In this document: positions 40,846 through 50,653 of the stretch, one piece after another | Layout of the letters: each line of letters opens with the position of its first letter | Numbering within the stretch: the first letter of the stretch is position 1 | DNA from: an uncultured Oscillospiraceae bacterium | GTDB taxonomy: Bacteria > Bacillota > Clostridia > Oscillospirales > Ruminococcaceae | DNA: 64,000 nt | Assembly (NCBI GenBank): GCA_934488695.1 | Contig: CAKSSH010000002.1 | Span: 1-64,000, forward strand | Direction: 5' to 3' | Notes under the pieces: model-generated | Told to the model about the DNA's origin: nothing | The model's input: the letters and a program-made list of their open reading frames with translations, nothing else | The model's database searches: none | Made by a program: the position numbers and the translations under genes

Positions 40846-41511
40846 ATGGGCCAGAAAGTTAATCCCCACGGACTGAGAGTCGGCGTGATTCGGGACTGGG
40901 ATTCGCGTTGGTACGCAACAGACGCTGCCTTCGGCGACACCCTGGTCGAGGATCATAAGCTGAGAAAGTATCTGAAAAAGAGATGCTATGACGCAGGCGT
41001 GCCCCGTATCGAAATTGAGCGGGTCGGTTCGCTTGTGAGAGTGAATATTCACTGCGCCAAGCCGGGAATCATCATCGGCAAGGGCGGCACGGAGATTGAA
41101 AAGCTCCGTCAGGACTGTGCCAAGATGTTGGGCAAAAATGTCGACATTAAGGTGACCGAGGTCAAGAATATGGACCTCAATGCACAGCTGGTGGCTGAGA
41201 GTATCGCCGCGCAGCTGGAAAAGCGTGCTTCTTTCCGCCGTGCCATGAAAATGGCAATCGGCAGAGCAATGAAGCTGGGCGCTAAGGGTATCAAGGTTTG
41301 TGTTTCGGGCAGACTCGGCGGCGCCGAGATCGCACGTGTGGAGCAGTATCATGAGGGTACCATCCCCCTGCAGACGCTGCGCGCAGACATTGATTACGGT
41401 TTTGCCGAGGCCGCGACCACTTACGGCCGTATCGGTATCAAGGTTTGGGTTTACACCGGAGAGGTCCTGGCAGCTGCCAAGGCGCCTCGAAAGGAAGGAG
41501 GCAGCAAATAA
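40846..41511 (+). CDS. rpsC: Ribosomal protein S3
   Basis: The 221-residue protein starts at the ATG at 40846 ([13 protein letters not shown]) behind AAGGAGGC; an upstream open stretch overlaps rplV and is not used. A KH domain with [15 protein letters not shown] is followed by the C-terminal [10 protein letters not shown] and IDYGFAEA signatures. It lines the mRNA entry channel. Its stop overlaps the rplP start by one base. Confidence 0.98.
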   Translation: MGQKVNPHGLRVGVIRDWDSRWYATDAAFGDTLVEDHKLRKYLKKRCYDAGVPRIEIERVGSLVRVNIHCAKPGIIIGKGGTEIEKLRQDCAKMLGKNVDIKVTEVKNMDLNAQLVAESIAAQLEKRASFRRAMKMAIGRAMKLGAKGIKVCVSGRLGGAEIARVEQYHEGTIPLQTLRADIDYGFAEAATTYGRIGIKVWVYTGEVLAAAKAPRKEGGSK

Positions 41512-41936
41512 TGCTTCTGCCGAAGAGAGTGAAATACAGAAGAGTCCACAGAGGACGCATGAAGGGTACCGCTACCCGCGGCAACGCGGTTACGTACGGC
41601 GATTTCGGTATCCAGGCACTGGAGCCGGCATGGATCACTTCCAATCAAATTGAGGCTGCCCGTGTCGCCATGACCCGTTATATCAAGAGAGGCGGTCAGG
41701 TTTGGATTAAGATCTTCCCGGATAAGCCGATTACCGAGAAGCCGGCCGGCACCCGAATGGGCTCCGGTAAAGGAAGCCCCGAGCACTGGATCGCAGTTGT
41801 CAAGCCGGGCCGGGTAATGTTTGAAATCGGCGGTGTGTCGGAGGAGGTCGCGCGCGAGGCGCTGCGTCTTGCCATGCATAAGCTTCCGATTAAATGTAAG
41901 TTTGTCAAAAAAGAGGAAACGGAGGTTGAGGAGTAA
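41511..41936 (+). CDS. rplP: Ribosomal protein L16
   Basis: The 141-residue protein starts at the ATG at 41511 ([17 protein letters not shown]). It has [22 protein letters not shown], the conserved region near the A-site tRNA. AAGGAGGC lies inside the end of rpsC, and its stop overlaps the rpmC start. Confidence 0.98.
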   Translation: MLLPKRVKYRRVHRGRMKGTATRGNAVTYGDFGIQALEPAWITSNQIEAARVAMTRYIKRGGQVWIKIFPDKPITEKPAGTRMGSGKGSPEHWIAVVKPGRVMFEIGGVSEEVAREALRLAMHKLPIKCKFVKKEETEVEE

Positions 41937-42139
41937 TGAAAACAGCGGAACTGCGCGATAAGAACGTTCTGGAATTGAACCAGCTGCTGAAGGATCTCAA
42001 AGACGAGCTCTTCAATCTGCGCTTTCAGCACGCCATCAATCAGCTGGACAATCCGATGCGTCTGGGCGAAGTTAAAAAGGACATTGCCCGTGTGATGACC
42101 ATCATCCGCGAAAAGCAGCTGAGCGAGCGCGCCCAGTAA
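41936..42139 (+). CDS. rpmC: Ribosomal protein L29
   Basis: The 67-residue two-helix protein starts at the ATG at 41936 (TAATG overlap). [21 protein letters not shown] and [14 protein letters not shown] are typical of L29, which lies at the tunnel exit beside L23. Confidence 0.96.
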   Translation: MKTAELRDKNVLELNQLLKDLKDELFNLRFQHAINQLDNPMRLGEVKKDIARVMTIIREKQLSERAQ

Positions 42140-42160
42140 TCGGAAGGGAGGATTTAAACC

Positions 42161-42418
42161 ATGAGCGAAAGAGCTTTGAGAAAAACGAGAGTCGGCAGAG
42201 TTGTCAGCGATAAGATGGACAAAACCGTTGTCGTCGCTATTGCGGATAATGTCAGACATCCCCTTTACAAGAAGATCGTGAAACGCACCGTGAAATTTAA
42301 GGCGCATGACGAGCAGAACGCCTGCAAGGTCGGCGATAAGGTGCAGATCATGGAAACAAGACCTCTCTCCAAGGATAAGAGATGGAGAGTCGTTGAGATT
42401 CTTGAAAAAGCAAGATAA
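42161..42418 (+). CDS. rpsQ: Ribosomal protein S17
   Basis: The 85-residue OB-fold protein has [18 protein letters not shown] and [21 protein letters not shown]. It is a primary binder of 16S rRNA. It is the last gene before a 110-base gap that carries a folded leader. Confidence 0.97.
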   Translation: MSERALRKTRVGRVVSDKMDKTVVVAIADNVRHPLYKKIVKRTVKFKAHDEQNACKVGDKVQIMETRPLSKDKRWRVVEILEKAR

Positions 42419-42438
42419 CATTTGTTGAAATTTAGGCC

Positions 42439-42506
42439 GTAAGGCAGCCGTTGAGGTGCAAGGCGGCGCGGCGTTGCCGCTCCCAAGCTTTAAATGTGGG
42501 CCTTAC
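42439..42506 (+). promoter_or_regulatory. Structured intergenic RNA between rpsQ and rplN
   Basis: GTAAGGC (42439-42445) can pair with GCCTTAC (42500-42506), enclosing a second hairpin GCGGC-GTT-GCCGC (42468-42480). It fills the only gap above 100 bases between rpsJ and rplO and has no coding potential. It may be a binding site for a ribosomal protein that controls the spc genes, or only a processing site. Confidence 0.45.
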
Positions 42507-42528
42507 AGGACAATAAGGAGGAAGCATC

Positions 42529-42897
42529 ATGATTCAGATGCAAACCTACCTCAAGGTAGCTGATAATACCGGCGCGAAGGAACTGATGTGCATTCGCGTG
42601 CTGGGCGGCTCCCGTCGGAGGTACGCCAATATCGGAGATGTCATTGTGGCATCGGTTAAAAAAGCAGCGCCGGGCGGCGTTGTGAAAAAGGGCGACGTTG
42701 TCAGAGCGGTCATTGTCCGTTCTGCCAAGGGCGTTCGCAGAGAGGACGGCACCTACATTCGTTTTGATGAGAATGCGGCCGTCATCATCAGAGAGGACAA
42801 AACCCCCAGAGGGACTCGTATTTTCGGGCCTGTTGCCAGAGAGCTGAGAGATCATGATTATCTCAAGATCCTTTCGCTGGCGCCCGAAGTGCTTTAA
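42529..42897 (+). CDS. rplN: Ribosomal protein L14
   Basis: The 122-residue beta-barrel protein starts [19 protein letters not shown], with AAGGAGGAAG eight bases upstream, and ends with the EVL typical of L14. It forms an intersubunit bridge and the RsfS silencing site. Confidence 0.98.
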   Translation: MIQMQTYLKVADNTGAKELMCIRVLGGSRRRYANIGDVIVASVKKAAPGGVVKKGDVVRAVIVRSAKGVRREDGTYIRFDENAAVIIREDKTPRGTRIFGPVARELRDHDYLKILSLAPEVL

Positions 42898-42913
42898 TCG
42901 GAGGTGCTGAGAG

Positions 42914-43231
42914 ATGAATAAGATTCATGTGAAAACCGGTGATACCGTATTCATCACTTCCGGTGATGACAAGGGCAAGAAGGGAAAGGTCCTTGAGGTC
43001 AGCCCCAAGGAGAGCAAGGTTATTATTGAGGGCCTCAATATGGTGACCAAGCATGTCAAGCCCCGCAAGATGGGCGAGACCGGCGGCATCGTCAAGGCGG
43101 AAGCCCCGATGTATGCCAGCAAGGTCATGCTGGTTTGCCCCAAGTGCAAAAAACCCACACGCGTCGCGCACGCTAAGGACAAGAACGGCAAGACCGTCCG
43201 TGTCTGCAAGCACTGCGGCGAACAGTTTTAA
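42914..43231 (+). CDS. rplX: Ribosomal protein L24
   Basis: The 105-residue protein has the KOW motif (GDDKGKKGKVLEV) and GLNMVTKHVKPRK. A C-terminal CPKCKKPTRV and CKHCGEQF suggest an additional zinc ribbon, as in many Firmicute L24 proteins. It starts 50S assembly. Confidence 0.97.
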   Translation: MNKIHVKTGDTVFITSGDDKGKKGKVLEVSPKESKVIIEGLNMVTKHVKPRKMGETGGIVKAEAPMYASKVMLVCPKCKKPTRVAHAKDKNGKTVRVCKHCGEQF

Positions 43232-43247
43232 GTAAGGAGGAGCTATC

Positions 43248-43787
43248 ATGGCAAGATTACAGCAAGCATATCTCAAAGAGATTGCACCCGAGCTGATGAA
43301 AAAGTTCGGTTACAAGAGCGTCATGCAGATCCCCAAGCTTGAAAAGGTCGTCGTCAGCGTCAGCAGCGGCGAGGCAAAGGATAATGCAAAAATGATGGAC
43401 GCCATTGTCGGCGACCTGACCAAGATTACCGGTCAGAAGCCGGTGCTCTGTCGGGCAAGAAAGTCGGTTGCAAACTTTAAGCTCAGAGAGGGCATGGTTA
43501 TCGGCGCGAAGGTTACCCTGCGCGGCGAACGGATGTACGAATTTGTTGACCGTCTCTTCTCGCTGGCACTGCCCCGCGTCAGAGACTTCAGAGGAATCAA
43601 TCCGGACTCCTTTGACGGTCGCGGCAACTATTCGATGGGCGTTAAGGAACAGCTGATTTTCCCCGAGATCGAGTATGACAAAATTGACAAGATCCGCGGA
43701 ATGGATATCTGCTTTATCACCACTGCCAAGACCGACGAAGAGGGCCGCGAGCTCCTGTCGCTCATGGGCGCACCGTTTGCAAAGTAA
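43248..43787 (+). CDS. rplE: Ribosomal protein L5
   Basis: The 179-residue protein has [31 protein letters not shown] and the PRVRDFRGI signature of L5, the 5S rRNA-binding protein of the central protuberance. AAGGAGGAG lies before the ATG. Confidence 0.98.
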   Translation: MARLQQAYLKEIAPELMKKFGYKSVMQIPKLEKVVVSVSSGEAKDNAKMMDAIVGDLTKITGQKPVLCRARKSVANFKLREGMVIGAKVTLRGERMYEFVDRLFSLALPRVRDFRGINPDSFDGRGNYSMGVKEQLIFPEIEYDKIDKIRGMDICFITTAKTDEEGRELLSLMGAPFAK

Positions 43788-43801
43788 GGGAGGGATTTTA
43801 A

Positions 43802-43987
43802 GTGGCCAAAACATCAATGAAAGTTAAACAGCAGCGGGCACCGAAATTCTCTGTACGTGCATATAATCGGTGCAAAATCTGCGGTAGACCGCATGCGTAT
43901 CTGCGCAAATTCGGAGTCTGCAGAATCTGCTTCAGAGAGCTTGCCTACAAGGGAGAGATCCCCGGGGTGAAGAAATCCAGTTGGTAA
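43802..43987 (+). CDS. rpsN: Ribosomal protein S14, zinc-binding (type Z)
   Basis: This 61-residue short S14 starts at a GTG (43802) behind AGGGAGGG. CKIC and CRIC (residues about 24-27 and 40-43) form the zinc ribbon; the [20 protein letters not shown] segment is characteristic. It completes the 30S head. Confidence 0.97.
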   Translation: MAKTSMKVKQQRAPKFSVRAYNRCKICGRPHAYLRKFGVCRICFRELAYKGEIPGVKKSSW

Positions 43988-44011
43988 GCACAAGCAAAGG
44001 AGGTTGACGCT

Positions 44012-44410
44012 ATGCAAATCACTGATACAATTGCCGATATGCTGACTCGTATTCGCAATGCGAATACCGCACGGCATGATACGGTAGAGGTACCCGCGTC
44101 CAACATGAAAAAGTCGATTGCCAAGATCCTCCTCGATGAGGGCTATATCAAGGATTATGAGGTTATCGACGACGGGAAACAGGGTATCATTAAAATTTCG
44201 TTAAAATACGGTCCGAATAAGACCCAGATCATCACCGGTCTTCGCAAGGTTTCCAAACCCGGCCTGAGAATTTATTCCGGCTGCGAAGATATGCCTAAGG
44301 TCATGAAAGGCCTCGGGATCGCCATTGTTTCGACAAGCAAGGGCGTTATGACCGACAAACAGGCTCGTAAAGAGAATGTCGGCGGCGAAGTTCTGGCATT
44401 CGTGTGGTAA
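44012..44410 (+). CDS. rpsH: Ribosomal protein S8
   Basis: The 132-residue protein starts [18 protein letters not shown] and ends with the GGEVLAFVW signature. It binds the central domain of 16S rRNA and represses the spc operon in other bacteria. Confidence 0.98.
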   Translation: MQITDTIADMLTRIRNANTARHDTVEVPASNMKKSIAKILLDEGYIKDYEVIDDGKQGIIKISLKYGPNKTQIITGLRKVSKPGLRIYSGCEDMPKVMKGLGIAIVSTSKGVMTDKQARKENVGGEVLAFVW

Positions 44411-44425
44411 GGGGGTACGGAAGAT

Positions 44426-44974
44426 ATGTCAAGAATCGGAAGAATGCCGATTGCCGTTCCGGCCGGCGTTGAAGTAAAGCTCGACGGACATACCCTTACC
44501 GTAAAGGGCCCTAAGGGCACCCTGACGCAAAGTTTTCATAAGGATATGGCCATTACGGTCGAAAACGGCGAAATCTTGGTGACTCGTCCGAGTGAGGACA
44601 AGGAACACAAGTCGCTGCACGGCCTGACCCGCAGCCTGATTGCCAATATGATTGAGGGCGTGACGAACGGTTTCTCTAAAACGCTTGACGTCAATGGCGT
44701 CGGCTACAGAGTGGCCAAACAGGGCAAAAACCTTGTGATGAACCTCGGTTTCTCTCATCAGGTAACCGTCAGCGAGATTGACGGTATCTCGATCGAGGTG
44801 CCGAATCCTAACCAGATTATCATCAGCGGCCCCGACAAGCAGAAGGTCGGCCAGTTTGCCGCCGAGGTCCGTGAAAAGAGATTGCCGGAGCCTTATAAGG
44901 GCAAGGGCATCAAGTACGCCGATGAGGTAATCCGTCGCAAAGAGGGAAAAGCCGGTAAAGGCGCCAAGAAATAA
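44426..44974 (+). CDS. rplF: Ribosomal protein L6
   Basis: The 182-residue protein has two repeated L6 domains and the signature PEPYKGKGIKYADE near the C-terminus. It lies near the factor-binding site of the 50S subunit. Confidence 0.98.
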   Translation: MSRIGRMPIAVPAGVEVKLDGHTLTVKGPKGTLTQSFHKDMAITVENGEILVTRPSEDKEHKSLHGLTRSLIANMIEGVTNGFSKTLDVNGVGYRVAKQGKNLVMNLGFSHQVTVSEIDGISIEVPNPNQIIISGPDKQKVGQFAAEVREKRLPEPYKGKGIKYADEVIRRKEGKAGKGAKK

Positions 44975-44991
44975 GTGAGGAGTGAAAAAAT

Positions 44992-45351
44992 ATGATTACA
45001 AAGCCTGACAGCAATAAAGCAAGGCTTAAAAGACACGCGCGTGTCCGCTCCAAGATCAGCGGCACCCCCACGTGTCCCCGTCTGGATGTATTTCGCTCCG
45101 CCAAGCACATCTATGTGCAGATTATTGACGATGTCAACGGCGTAACCCTGGTTTCCGCTTCCAGCGTCGAAAAGGATTTCGGCGTTTACGGCGGCAACAA
45201 AGAGGCAGCGAAAAAGGTGGGCGAGAACATTGCCCAGCGCGCCCTGGAAAAGGGAATTGAAAACGTTGTTTTCGACAGAGGCGGATACATTTATCACGGC
45301 CGTGTCAAGGAATTAGCCGAAGCTGCCCGCGCGGGCGGACTCAAATTCTAA
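44992..45351 (+). CDS. rplR: Ribosomal protein L18
   Basis: The 119-residue protein has [20 protein letters not shown] and the [20 protein letters not shown] end of L18, which binds 5S rRNA with L5. Confidence 0.97.
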   Translation: MITKPDSNKARLKRHARVRSKISGTPTCPRLDVFRSAKHIYVQIIDDVNGVTLVSASSVEKDFGVYGGNKEAAKKVGENIAQRALEKGIENVVFDRGGYIYHGRVKELAEAARAGGLKF

Positions 45352-45366
45352 GAGGAGGTTTTACTT

Positions 45367-45870
45367 GTGAGCTTAATTGATGCATCGACGATGGAACTGC
45401 AGGAAAGAGTTGTTTCCATTAACCGCGTATCAAAAACTGTCAAGGGCGGACGTATCTTCAAGTTTGCCGCTCTGGTAGTCGTAGGCGACGGACAAGGAAC
45501 CGTAGGCTTCGGCTTGGGTAAGGCAGGCGAGGTGCCCGACGCTATCCGCAAGGGCATTGAGGACGCGAAAAAGAATCTGATTCGGGTGTCACTGAAGGGC
45601 ACCTCTATTCCGCATGAGGTAATCGGTGTTTACGGCGCAGGCAGAGTTCTGATGAAGCCGGCAGCCCCCGGTACCGGCGTGATCGCCGGTGGTCCGGTGC
45701 GTGCGGTTGTTGAGATTGCCGGAATCAAGGATATCCGGACTAAATCTCTGCGCAGCAACAATCCGTGTAATGTTGTCAGAGCAACGATTCAGGGTCTGGC
45801 ATCCCTCAGAGACGCTGAGCAGGTTGCTCAGATCCGCGGAAAAAGCGTTAAAGAAGTATTGGTAGGTTAA
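45367..45870 (+). CDS. rpsE: Ribosomal protein S5
   Basis: The 167-residue protein starts at a GTG (45367) behind AGAGGAGG. It has [20 protein letters not shown], the S5 signature, and [19 protein letters not shown]. It takes part in decoding accuracy and mRNA helicase activity. Confidence 0.98.
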   Translation: MSLIDASTMELQERVVSINRVSKTVKGGRIFKFAALVVVGDGQGTVGFGLGKAGEVPDAIRKGIEDAKKNLIRVSLKGTSIPHEVIGVYGAGRVLMKPAAPGTGVIAGGPVRAVVEIAGIKDIRTKSLRSNNPCNVVRATIQGLASLRDAEQVAQIRGKSVKEVLVG

Positions 45871-45883
45871 GGAGGGCTTTTGA

Positions 45884-46063
45884 ATGAATAAGGTTAAAAT
45901 CACGCTCAAAAAGAGCCTGATCGGCAGCAAGCAAGACCAGATTGCTACCGCATATGCCCTCGGTCTGCGGAAAATCGGCGACACGACGGTTCAGCCCGAC
46001 AACCAGCCTACGAGCGGCAAGGTCAAAAAAATTTCCCACCTCGTAGAGGTAGAAAAAGCGTAA
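45884..46063 (+). CDS. rpmD: Ribosomal protein L30
   Basis: This 59-residue protein begins [20 protein letters not shown] at the ATG at 45884, eight bases after AAGGAGGG, and has the [15 protein letters not shown] signature with the final VSHLVEV-like [10 protein letters not shown]. It sits between rpsE and rplO as usual. Confidence 0.96.
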   Translation: MNKVKITLKKSLIGSKQDQIATAYALGLRKIGDTTVQPDNQPTSGKVKKISHLVEVEKA

Positions 46064-46085
46064 GCTTAAAGGAGGTGCGACCGAA

Positions 46086-46526
46086 ATGAAACTGTATGAA
46101 TTATCTCCGGCCGACGGCGCCAGCCGCGACTCGTTCCGCAAGGGTAGAGGCGCAGGCTCCGGAAACGGTAAAACCGCCGGTAAGGGACACAAGGGTCAGA
46201 AAGCCAGAAGCGGCGGCAGTATCCGTCCCGGCTTTGAAGGCGGCCAGATGCCTCTTGCAAGACGTGTTCCGAAGAGGGGCTTCAATAACATTTTCGCTAC
46301 CCGTTATGTCGGTATCAATCTGGATGCCCTCAATCGATTTGAGGACGACACGGTTGTAGACGAAGCGGCACTGGTGAAAGCGGGTATTGTTAAGAAGACG
46401 CTGGACGGCGTTAAGATTCTCGGCAGAGGTGAGCTGACCCGCAAACTGACGGTTAAGGTCACTGCCTTCTCCGAAACTGCACGCCAGAAGATCGAGCAGG
46501 CAGGCGGAAAGGCTGAGGAGGTGTAA
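46086..46526 (+). CDS. rplO: Ribosomal protein L15
   Basis: The 146-residue protein has the basic extended N-terminus ([37 protein letters not shown]) and a C-terminal globular domain. AAGGAGGTG precedes the ATG; three bases separate its stop from the secY start. Confidence 0.97.
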   Translation: MKLYELSPADGASRDSFRKGRGAGSGNGKTAGKGHKGQKARSGGSIRPGFEGGQMPLARRVPKRGFNNIFATRYVGINLDALNRFEDDTVVDEAALVKAGIVKKTLDGVKILGRGELTRKLTVKVTAFSETARQKIEQAGGKAEEV

Positions 46527-46529
46527 AAG

Positions 46530-47825
46530 TTGCTTCAAGTATTGAGAAACGCATGGAAAATCGTTGATCTGAGAAAGAAACTACTTTACACCCTGTTTAT
46601 CGTTGTTATTTTCCGAATCGGCTCGGCGATTACCGTGCCGTTCCTGGACATGAGCGCTTTGGGAAATCTTACCAAGGCACTTTCCGGTAGCGGAAACCTG
46701 TTTGGCTATATGAACATGCTGACCGGTGATTCTTTTTCCAAGGCGACGCTTTTTGCGTTGTCCATCACGCCGTACATCAACGCCTCCATTATTGTCCAGC
46801 TGCTGGCGGTCGCCATTCCGGCACTGCAGCGCTGGTCCAAGGATGAGGGCGAAGAGGGACGTCGTAAAATCAATCGTCTTAATCGTTACGTGACCTTCGG
46901 TCTGGCACTGATGATGGCAATCGGTTACTACTTTACGCTGCGTAACAACAACATTGTTAAGGTGACCAGCGGCTTTTACGGTTGGTTTACCGCGATTGTC
47001 ATTATTGCGGCCTTTGTTGCCGGCTCCTCGGTGATTGTCTGGCTGGGCGAGCTTATCAACAAAAAGGGAATCGGAAACGGGATCTCGATTCTGCTCTTTG
47101 CCGGTATCGTTTCGCGGATTCCGGCTGCAGCGCAGATGCTGTGGGAGTATTTCACCAGCGATTCCGTAGCCTACAAGTTCCTGGTCCCGTTGATTTTGGT
47201 GTTGGCTGTGGTTGTCGTGGCCTTTATCGTTTTGATGTCGGATGCCGAGCGCAGGATTCCGGTCCAGTACGCTAAGCGAGTGGTCGGTCGTAAACAGTAC
47301 GGCGGCCAGAATTCCTACATTCCGATTAAGGTCAATATGAGCGGTGTTATGCCGATCATTTTTGCAAGCTCCATTGTCAGTCTGCCGGGTATTATTGTTT
47401 CTTTCTTTAATATTACCGACGGCTTCTGGGCAAAGTTTGTGACCATTTTCAACTACAACTCCGCCATTTACGCGATTGTGTATTTCATCTTTATTATTCT
47501 GTTTAATTACTTCTATGTTTCCATCCAGTACAATCCGGTGGAAATTGCCAACAACCTGAAGAAGAACAACGGGACTGTTCCCGGCTATCGTGCCGGAAAA
47601 CCGACCTCGGATTACATTATGAAAGTGCTCAGCAAGATTATCCTGATCGGAGCACTGTTCCTGGGTCTGGTTGCTATTTTCCCGATCGGGCTGCAGGCGG
47701 CCACCAAGATGAATATCGCCCTCGGCGGTACAACGGTGTTGATTGTGGTCGGCGTGGCTTTGGAAACCGTTAAGTCATTGGAATCTCAAATGATGATGCG
47801 TCATTATAAGGGCTTCCTGGAATAA
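46530..47825 (+). CDS. secY: Preprotein translocase subunit SecY
   Basis: The 431-residue protein starts at a TTG (46530) with GAGGAGGTG inside the end of rplO. It has ten membrane helices and the signatures TPYINASIIVQLL and YYFYVSIQYNPVEIA-like NYFYVSIQYNP, with cytoplasmic loops for SecA and ribosome binding (GGQNSYIPIKVNMSGVMPII). It forms the protein-conducting channel with SecE. Confidence 0.98.
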   Translation: MLQVLRNAWKIVDLRKKLLYTLFIVVIFRIGSAITVPFLDMSALGNLTKALSGSGNLFGYMNMLTGDSFSKATLFALSITPYINASIIVQLLAVAIPALQRWSKDEGEEGRRKINRLNRYVTFGLALMMAIGYYFTLRNNNIVKVTSGFYGWFTAIVIIAAFVAGSSVIVWLGELINKKGIGNGISILLFAGIVSRIPAAAQMLWEYFTSDSVAYKFLVPLILVLAVVVVAFIVLMSDAERRIPVQYAKRVVGRKQYGGQNSYIPIKVNMSGVMPIIFASSIVSLPGIIVSFFNITDGFWAKFVTIFNYNSAIYAIVYFIFIILFNYFYVSIQYNPVEIANNLKKNNGTVPGYRAGKPTSDYIMKVLSKIILIGALFLGLVAIFPIGLQAATKMNIALGGTTVLIVVGVALETVKSLESQMMMRHYKGFLE

Positions 47826-47835
47826 GGAGAAACAG

Positions 47836-48468
47836 ATGAATTTAATTCTTCTCGGAGCCCCGGGAGCGGGCAAGGGAACGCAGGCAGAAGTGATTTGTAA
47901 GCATCTGTCGATCCCTGCTGTCAGCACGGGCAACATGATTCGCGAAGCACTCAGCCAGCAGACCGAGCTGGGGATGAAAGCCAAAAAATATATCGACGCG
48001 GGCGCGTTGGTTCCGGATGAGGTCGTTATCGGCATCATCCGGGAACGCCTGGCCCAGCCGGATTGCCAAAACGGATTCATTCTGGATGGCTTTCCGCGCA
48101 CGGTGCCGCAGGCACAGGCGCTCGATGATATGGGCGTTGTAATCGACAAGGTGATAGATATTGAGGTTGATGACCAAAAAATCTGTGAACGCTTGTCGGG
48201 TCGCCGGGTCTGTAAAAGCTGCGGCGCCAGTTACCATACGCTTTATAAGCCGTCGGCCGACGGTAAGGCTTGTGACAAATGCGGTGATGAGCTCATTTGC
48301 CGCAAGGACGATCATCCCGAAACGGTGTTGGAGCGGCTTCGGGTCTACCATGAGCAGACCGAGCCTCTCATCAGTTTCTACAAAAACAGAGGCAAGCTCG
48401 TTGTTGTTGAAGGACAAGAGGAAGTGGCGGAGACCAGCCGGCTTACCTTGGCAGCAATAGAGGAGTAA
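47836..48468 (+). CDS. adk: Adenylate kinase
   Basis: The 210-residue protein starts at the ATG at 47836 behind AAGGAG. It has the P-loop LLGAPGAGKGTQ, the AMP site STGNMIREA and DGFPRTVPQAQ, and a LID with four Cys (CKSCG and CDKCG), i.e. the zinc-binding Gram-positive form. It interconverts ATP+AMP and 2 ADP. It lies between secY and map, as usual in Firmicutes. Confidence 0.98.
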   Translation: MNLILLGAPGAGKGTQAEVICKHLSIPAVSTGNMIREALSQQTELGMKAKKYIDAGALVPDEVVIGIIRERLAQPDCQNGFILDGFPRTVPQAQALDDMGVVIDKVIDIEVDDQKICERLSGRRVCKSCGASYHTLYKPSADGKACDKCGDELICRKDDHPETVLERLRVYHEQTEPLISFYKNRGKLVVVEGQEEVAETSRLTLAAIEE

Positions 48469-48475
48469 TGATTTC

Positions 48476-49222
48476 ATGATTGAGCTGAAAACAGCACATC
48501 AGATTGAAAAAATGAAGGTCGCCGGCAGGCTGTCCCGGCAAGCGTTGGAGCTTGCCGGAAGCCTTGTTGTCGAGGGTATCACCACGGCGGAAATCGACCA
48601 TGCGGTGTGCAAATTTATCCGGGAAAACGGCGGAACGCCGTCCTTCCTGGGCTACGCGGGATATCCTGCGTCAGTCTGTTTATCGGTCAATGAAGAGGTT
48701 ATTCACGGGATTCCCGGGAAACGCCGTCTCAAAGAGGGCGATATTGTCAGTGTAGATGTCGGCGCAATTGTCGATGGTTGGCACGGCGATAACGCCGCCA
48801 CCTTTGGGGTTGGAAAAGTCGCACCGGAGGCGCAACGCCTGATGGATGTGACGCGGGAATGTTTGGAGCTTGCTGTTGACATGGTTCGGCCCGGGGTTCG
48901 TCTGGGAGATCTCGGCTATGCTATTTCCCAGCATGCCGAGGCAGCGGGATACGGTGTTGTGCGCGAGTTTGTCGGGCACGGTATCGGCCGTGAAATGCAC
49001 CAGGGACCCGATGTGCCCAATTACGGGCAGCCCGGCCGCGGTCTGCGGCTGGAAAAGGGAATGACGATTGCCATTGAGCCGATGATCAATCTGAAGGGCC
49101 ATGAGGTTCGTATGCTCAATGACGGCTGGACGGTCGTGACCAGAAGCGGCAGCGTTTCTGCTCATTTTGAGAACACAATAGCAGTCACCGAAACCGGTGC
49201 TGAAGTGCTCACAAAGATTTAG
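48476..49222 (+). CDS. map: Methionine aminopeptidase, type I
   Basis: The 248-residue protein has the pita-bread fold with five metal ligands: Asp in SVDVGAIVDG and HGDNAATF, His in GHGIGREMHQGP, Glu in AIEPMI and a final Glu in HFENTIAV. It removes the initiator Met from nascent proteins in the cytoplasm. It lacks the N-terminal zinc finger of type Ib/c enzymes. Confidence 0.97.
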   Translation: MIELKTAHQIEKMKVAGRLSRQALELAGSLVVEGITTAEIDHAVCKFIRENGGTPSFLGYAGYPASVCLSVNEEVIHGIPGKRRLKEGDIVSVDVGAIVDGWHGDNAATFGVGKVAPEAQRLMDVTRECLELAVDMVRPGVRLGDLGYAISQHAEAAGYGVVREFVGHGIGREMHQGPDVPNYGQPGRGLRLEKGMTIAIEPMINLKGHEVRMLNDGWTVVTRSGSVSAHFENTIAVTETGAEVLTKI

Positions 49223-49405
49223 TCTTTGCCTGAGAAAATGTTGTCTGCTCAAAGGAGAGCAGAAAAGAGCTTTTTCGCAGCCAAGTGAAATCAAATTACG
49301 CGGGTTTTCCCTTCGGGGAAGCGGCTGACCTGCCACTTTGCGTCATTTGACTCAAAAAGATAGAGGGTGCTTATAGCCCGCAAGCCTTTGAAGGAGGTTA
49401 TCTGA

Positions 49406-49624
49406 TTGTCAAAGGAAGATGTCATTGAAATCGAGGGTACCGTCCTGGAAGCGTTGCCGAATGCGATGTTTCAGGTCGAACTGCCCAACGGCCACAAGAT
49501 CCTTGCTCACATTTCAGGAAAACTGCGGATGAATTTCATTCGGATTCTTCCCGGTGACAAGGTAACCGTGGAAATGTCGCCCTACGATCTTTCAAAAGGA
49601 CGCATTACCTGGCGCTCCAAATAA
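49406..49624 (+). CDS. infA: Translation initiation factor IF-1
   Basis: The 72-residue OB-fold protein starts at a TTG (49406) behind [30 protein letters not shown] and [19 protein letters not shown] are canonical for IF-1. The 183-base gap before it (49223-49405) contains no gene; the KOW-type RNA-binding protein that often lies here in Clostridia is missing. Confidence 0.97.
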   Translation: MSKEDVIEIEGTVLEALPNAMFQVELPNGHKILAHISGKLRMNFIRILPGDKVTVEMSPYDLSKGRITWRSK

Positions 49625-49698
49625 AGCGCTGCGCGTCCGTCAAAGGCAAATATGCACAAAATCAGGTCCGTCAGGACCGAACAGGGAGGTAAACCATA

Positions 49699-49812
49699 AT
49701 GAAAGTTAGACCTTCGGTAAAGCCCATCTGTGAAAAATGCAAGGTTATCAAAAGAAAAGGTCGCATCATGGTGATCTGCGAGAACCCCAAGCATAAGCAG
49801 AGACAAGGCTAA
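49699..49812 (+). CDS. rpmJ: Ribosomal protein L36 (zinc-binding form)
   Basis: This 37-residue protein starts at the ATG at 49699 behind AGGGAGG. CEKC (residues 11-14), Cys27 and His33 give the CCCH zinc site of the common L36. It ends KHKQRQG as in relatives. Confidence 0.96.
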   Translation: MKVRPSVKPICEKCKVIKRKGRIMVICENPKHKQRQG

Positions 49813-49842
49813 GAAGAATATTTCAGTTGGAGGTGCAACAAT

Positions 49843-50211
49843 ATGGCACGAATTGCCGGAGTCGACTTGCCGAAAGACAAGCGTATTGAAATCGGTCTTA
49901 CCTATATTTACGGTATCGGCCGCAAGTCCGCTAACGATATTTTGGCGGCAGCCGGAATCAGTCCGGACACCCGGGTCAAGGATTTGACCGAGGACGAAGT
50001 CTCCAAGCTTCGTGAATGCATTGACAGAGATTATCACGTTGAGGGCGATCTGCGCAGAGAGGTCGCGCTGAATATTAAGAGACTCATTGAAATCGGTTGC
50101 TACAGAGGCATCCGCCACAGAAAGGGTCTCCCGGTCCGCGGTCAAAAGACCAAGACCAACGCCAGAACGCGCAAGGGTCCGAAGAGAACCGTTGCCAACA
50201 AGAAGAAGTAA
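49843..50211 (+). CDS. rpsM: Ribosomal protein S13
   Basis: The 122-residue protein begins [21 protein letters not shown] and has the basic tail ([17 protein letters not shown]) that contacts P-site tRNA. TTGGAGGTG precedes the ATG. Confidence 0.98.
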   Translation: MARIAGVDLPKDKRIEIGLTYIYGIGRKSANDILAAAGISPDTRVKDLTEDEVSKLRECIDRDYHVEGDLRREVALNIKRLIEIGCYRGIRHRKGLPVRGQKTKTNARTRKGPKRTVANKKK

Positions 50212-50226
50212 GGGGAGGGATATTCA

Positions 50227-50628
50227 ATGGCACAGAAGGCTACAAAAAAGACTGCTGTCCGCAAACGTCGTGAGCGTAAGAATATTGAGCACGGTGCTGC
50301 GCATATTCAGTCCACTTTCAATAACACCATCGTTACACTGACCGACAGCCAGGGGAATGCGCTTTCCTGGGCGAGTGCCGGTGAGCTGGGCTTCCGCGGC
50401 TCTAAAAAGAGCACGCCGTTTGCCGCACAGTCCGCTGCTGAAACCGCTGCTAAGGCGGCTATGGAGCACGGCCTGAAAACGGTCGAGGTTTTCGTTAAGG
50501 GCGCAGGCTCCGGCCGTGAGGCTGCCATCCGTGCGCTTCAGGCTACCGGCCTTGAAGTCACCATGATTAAGGATGTGACGCCGATCCCTCACAACGGATG
50601 CCGTCCTCCCAAGAGAAGACGCGTGTAA
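50227..50628 (+). CDS. rpsK: Ribosomal protein S11
   Basis: The 133-residue protein has [32 protein letters not shown] and the end [13 protein letters not shown] of S11, which forms the platform of the 30S subunit. Confidence 0.98.
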   Translation: MAQKATKKTAVRKRRERKNIEHGAAHIQSTFNNTIVTLTDSQGNALSWASAGELGFRGSKKSTPFAAQSAAETAAKAAMEHGLKTVEVFVKGAGSGREAAIRALQATGLEVTMIKDVTPIPHNGCRPPKRRRV

Positions 50629-50653
50629 TTATAGAAACAGGAGGTGCTTTTAA

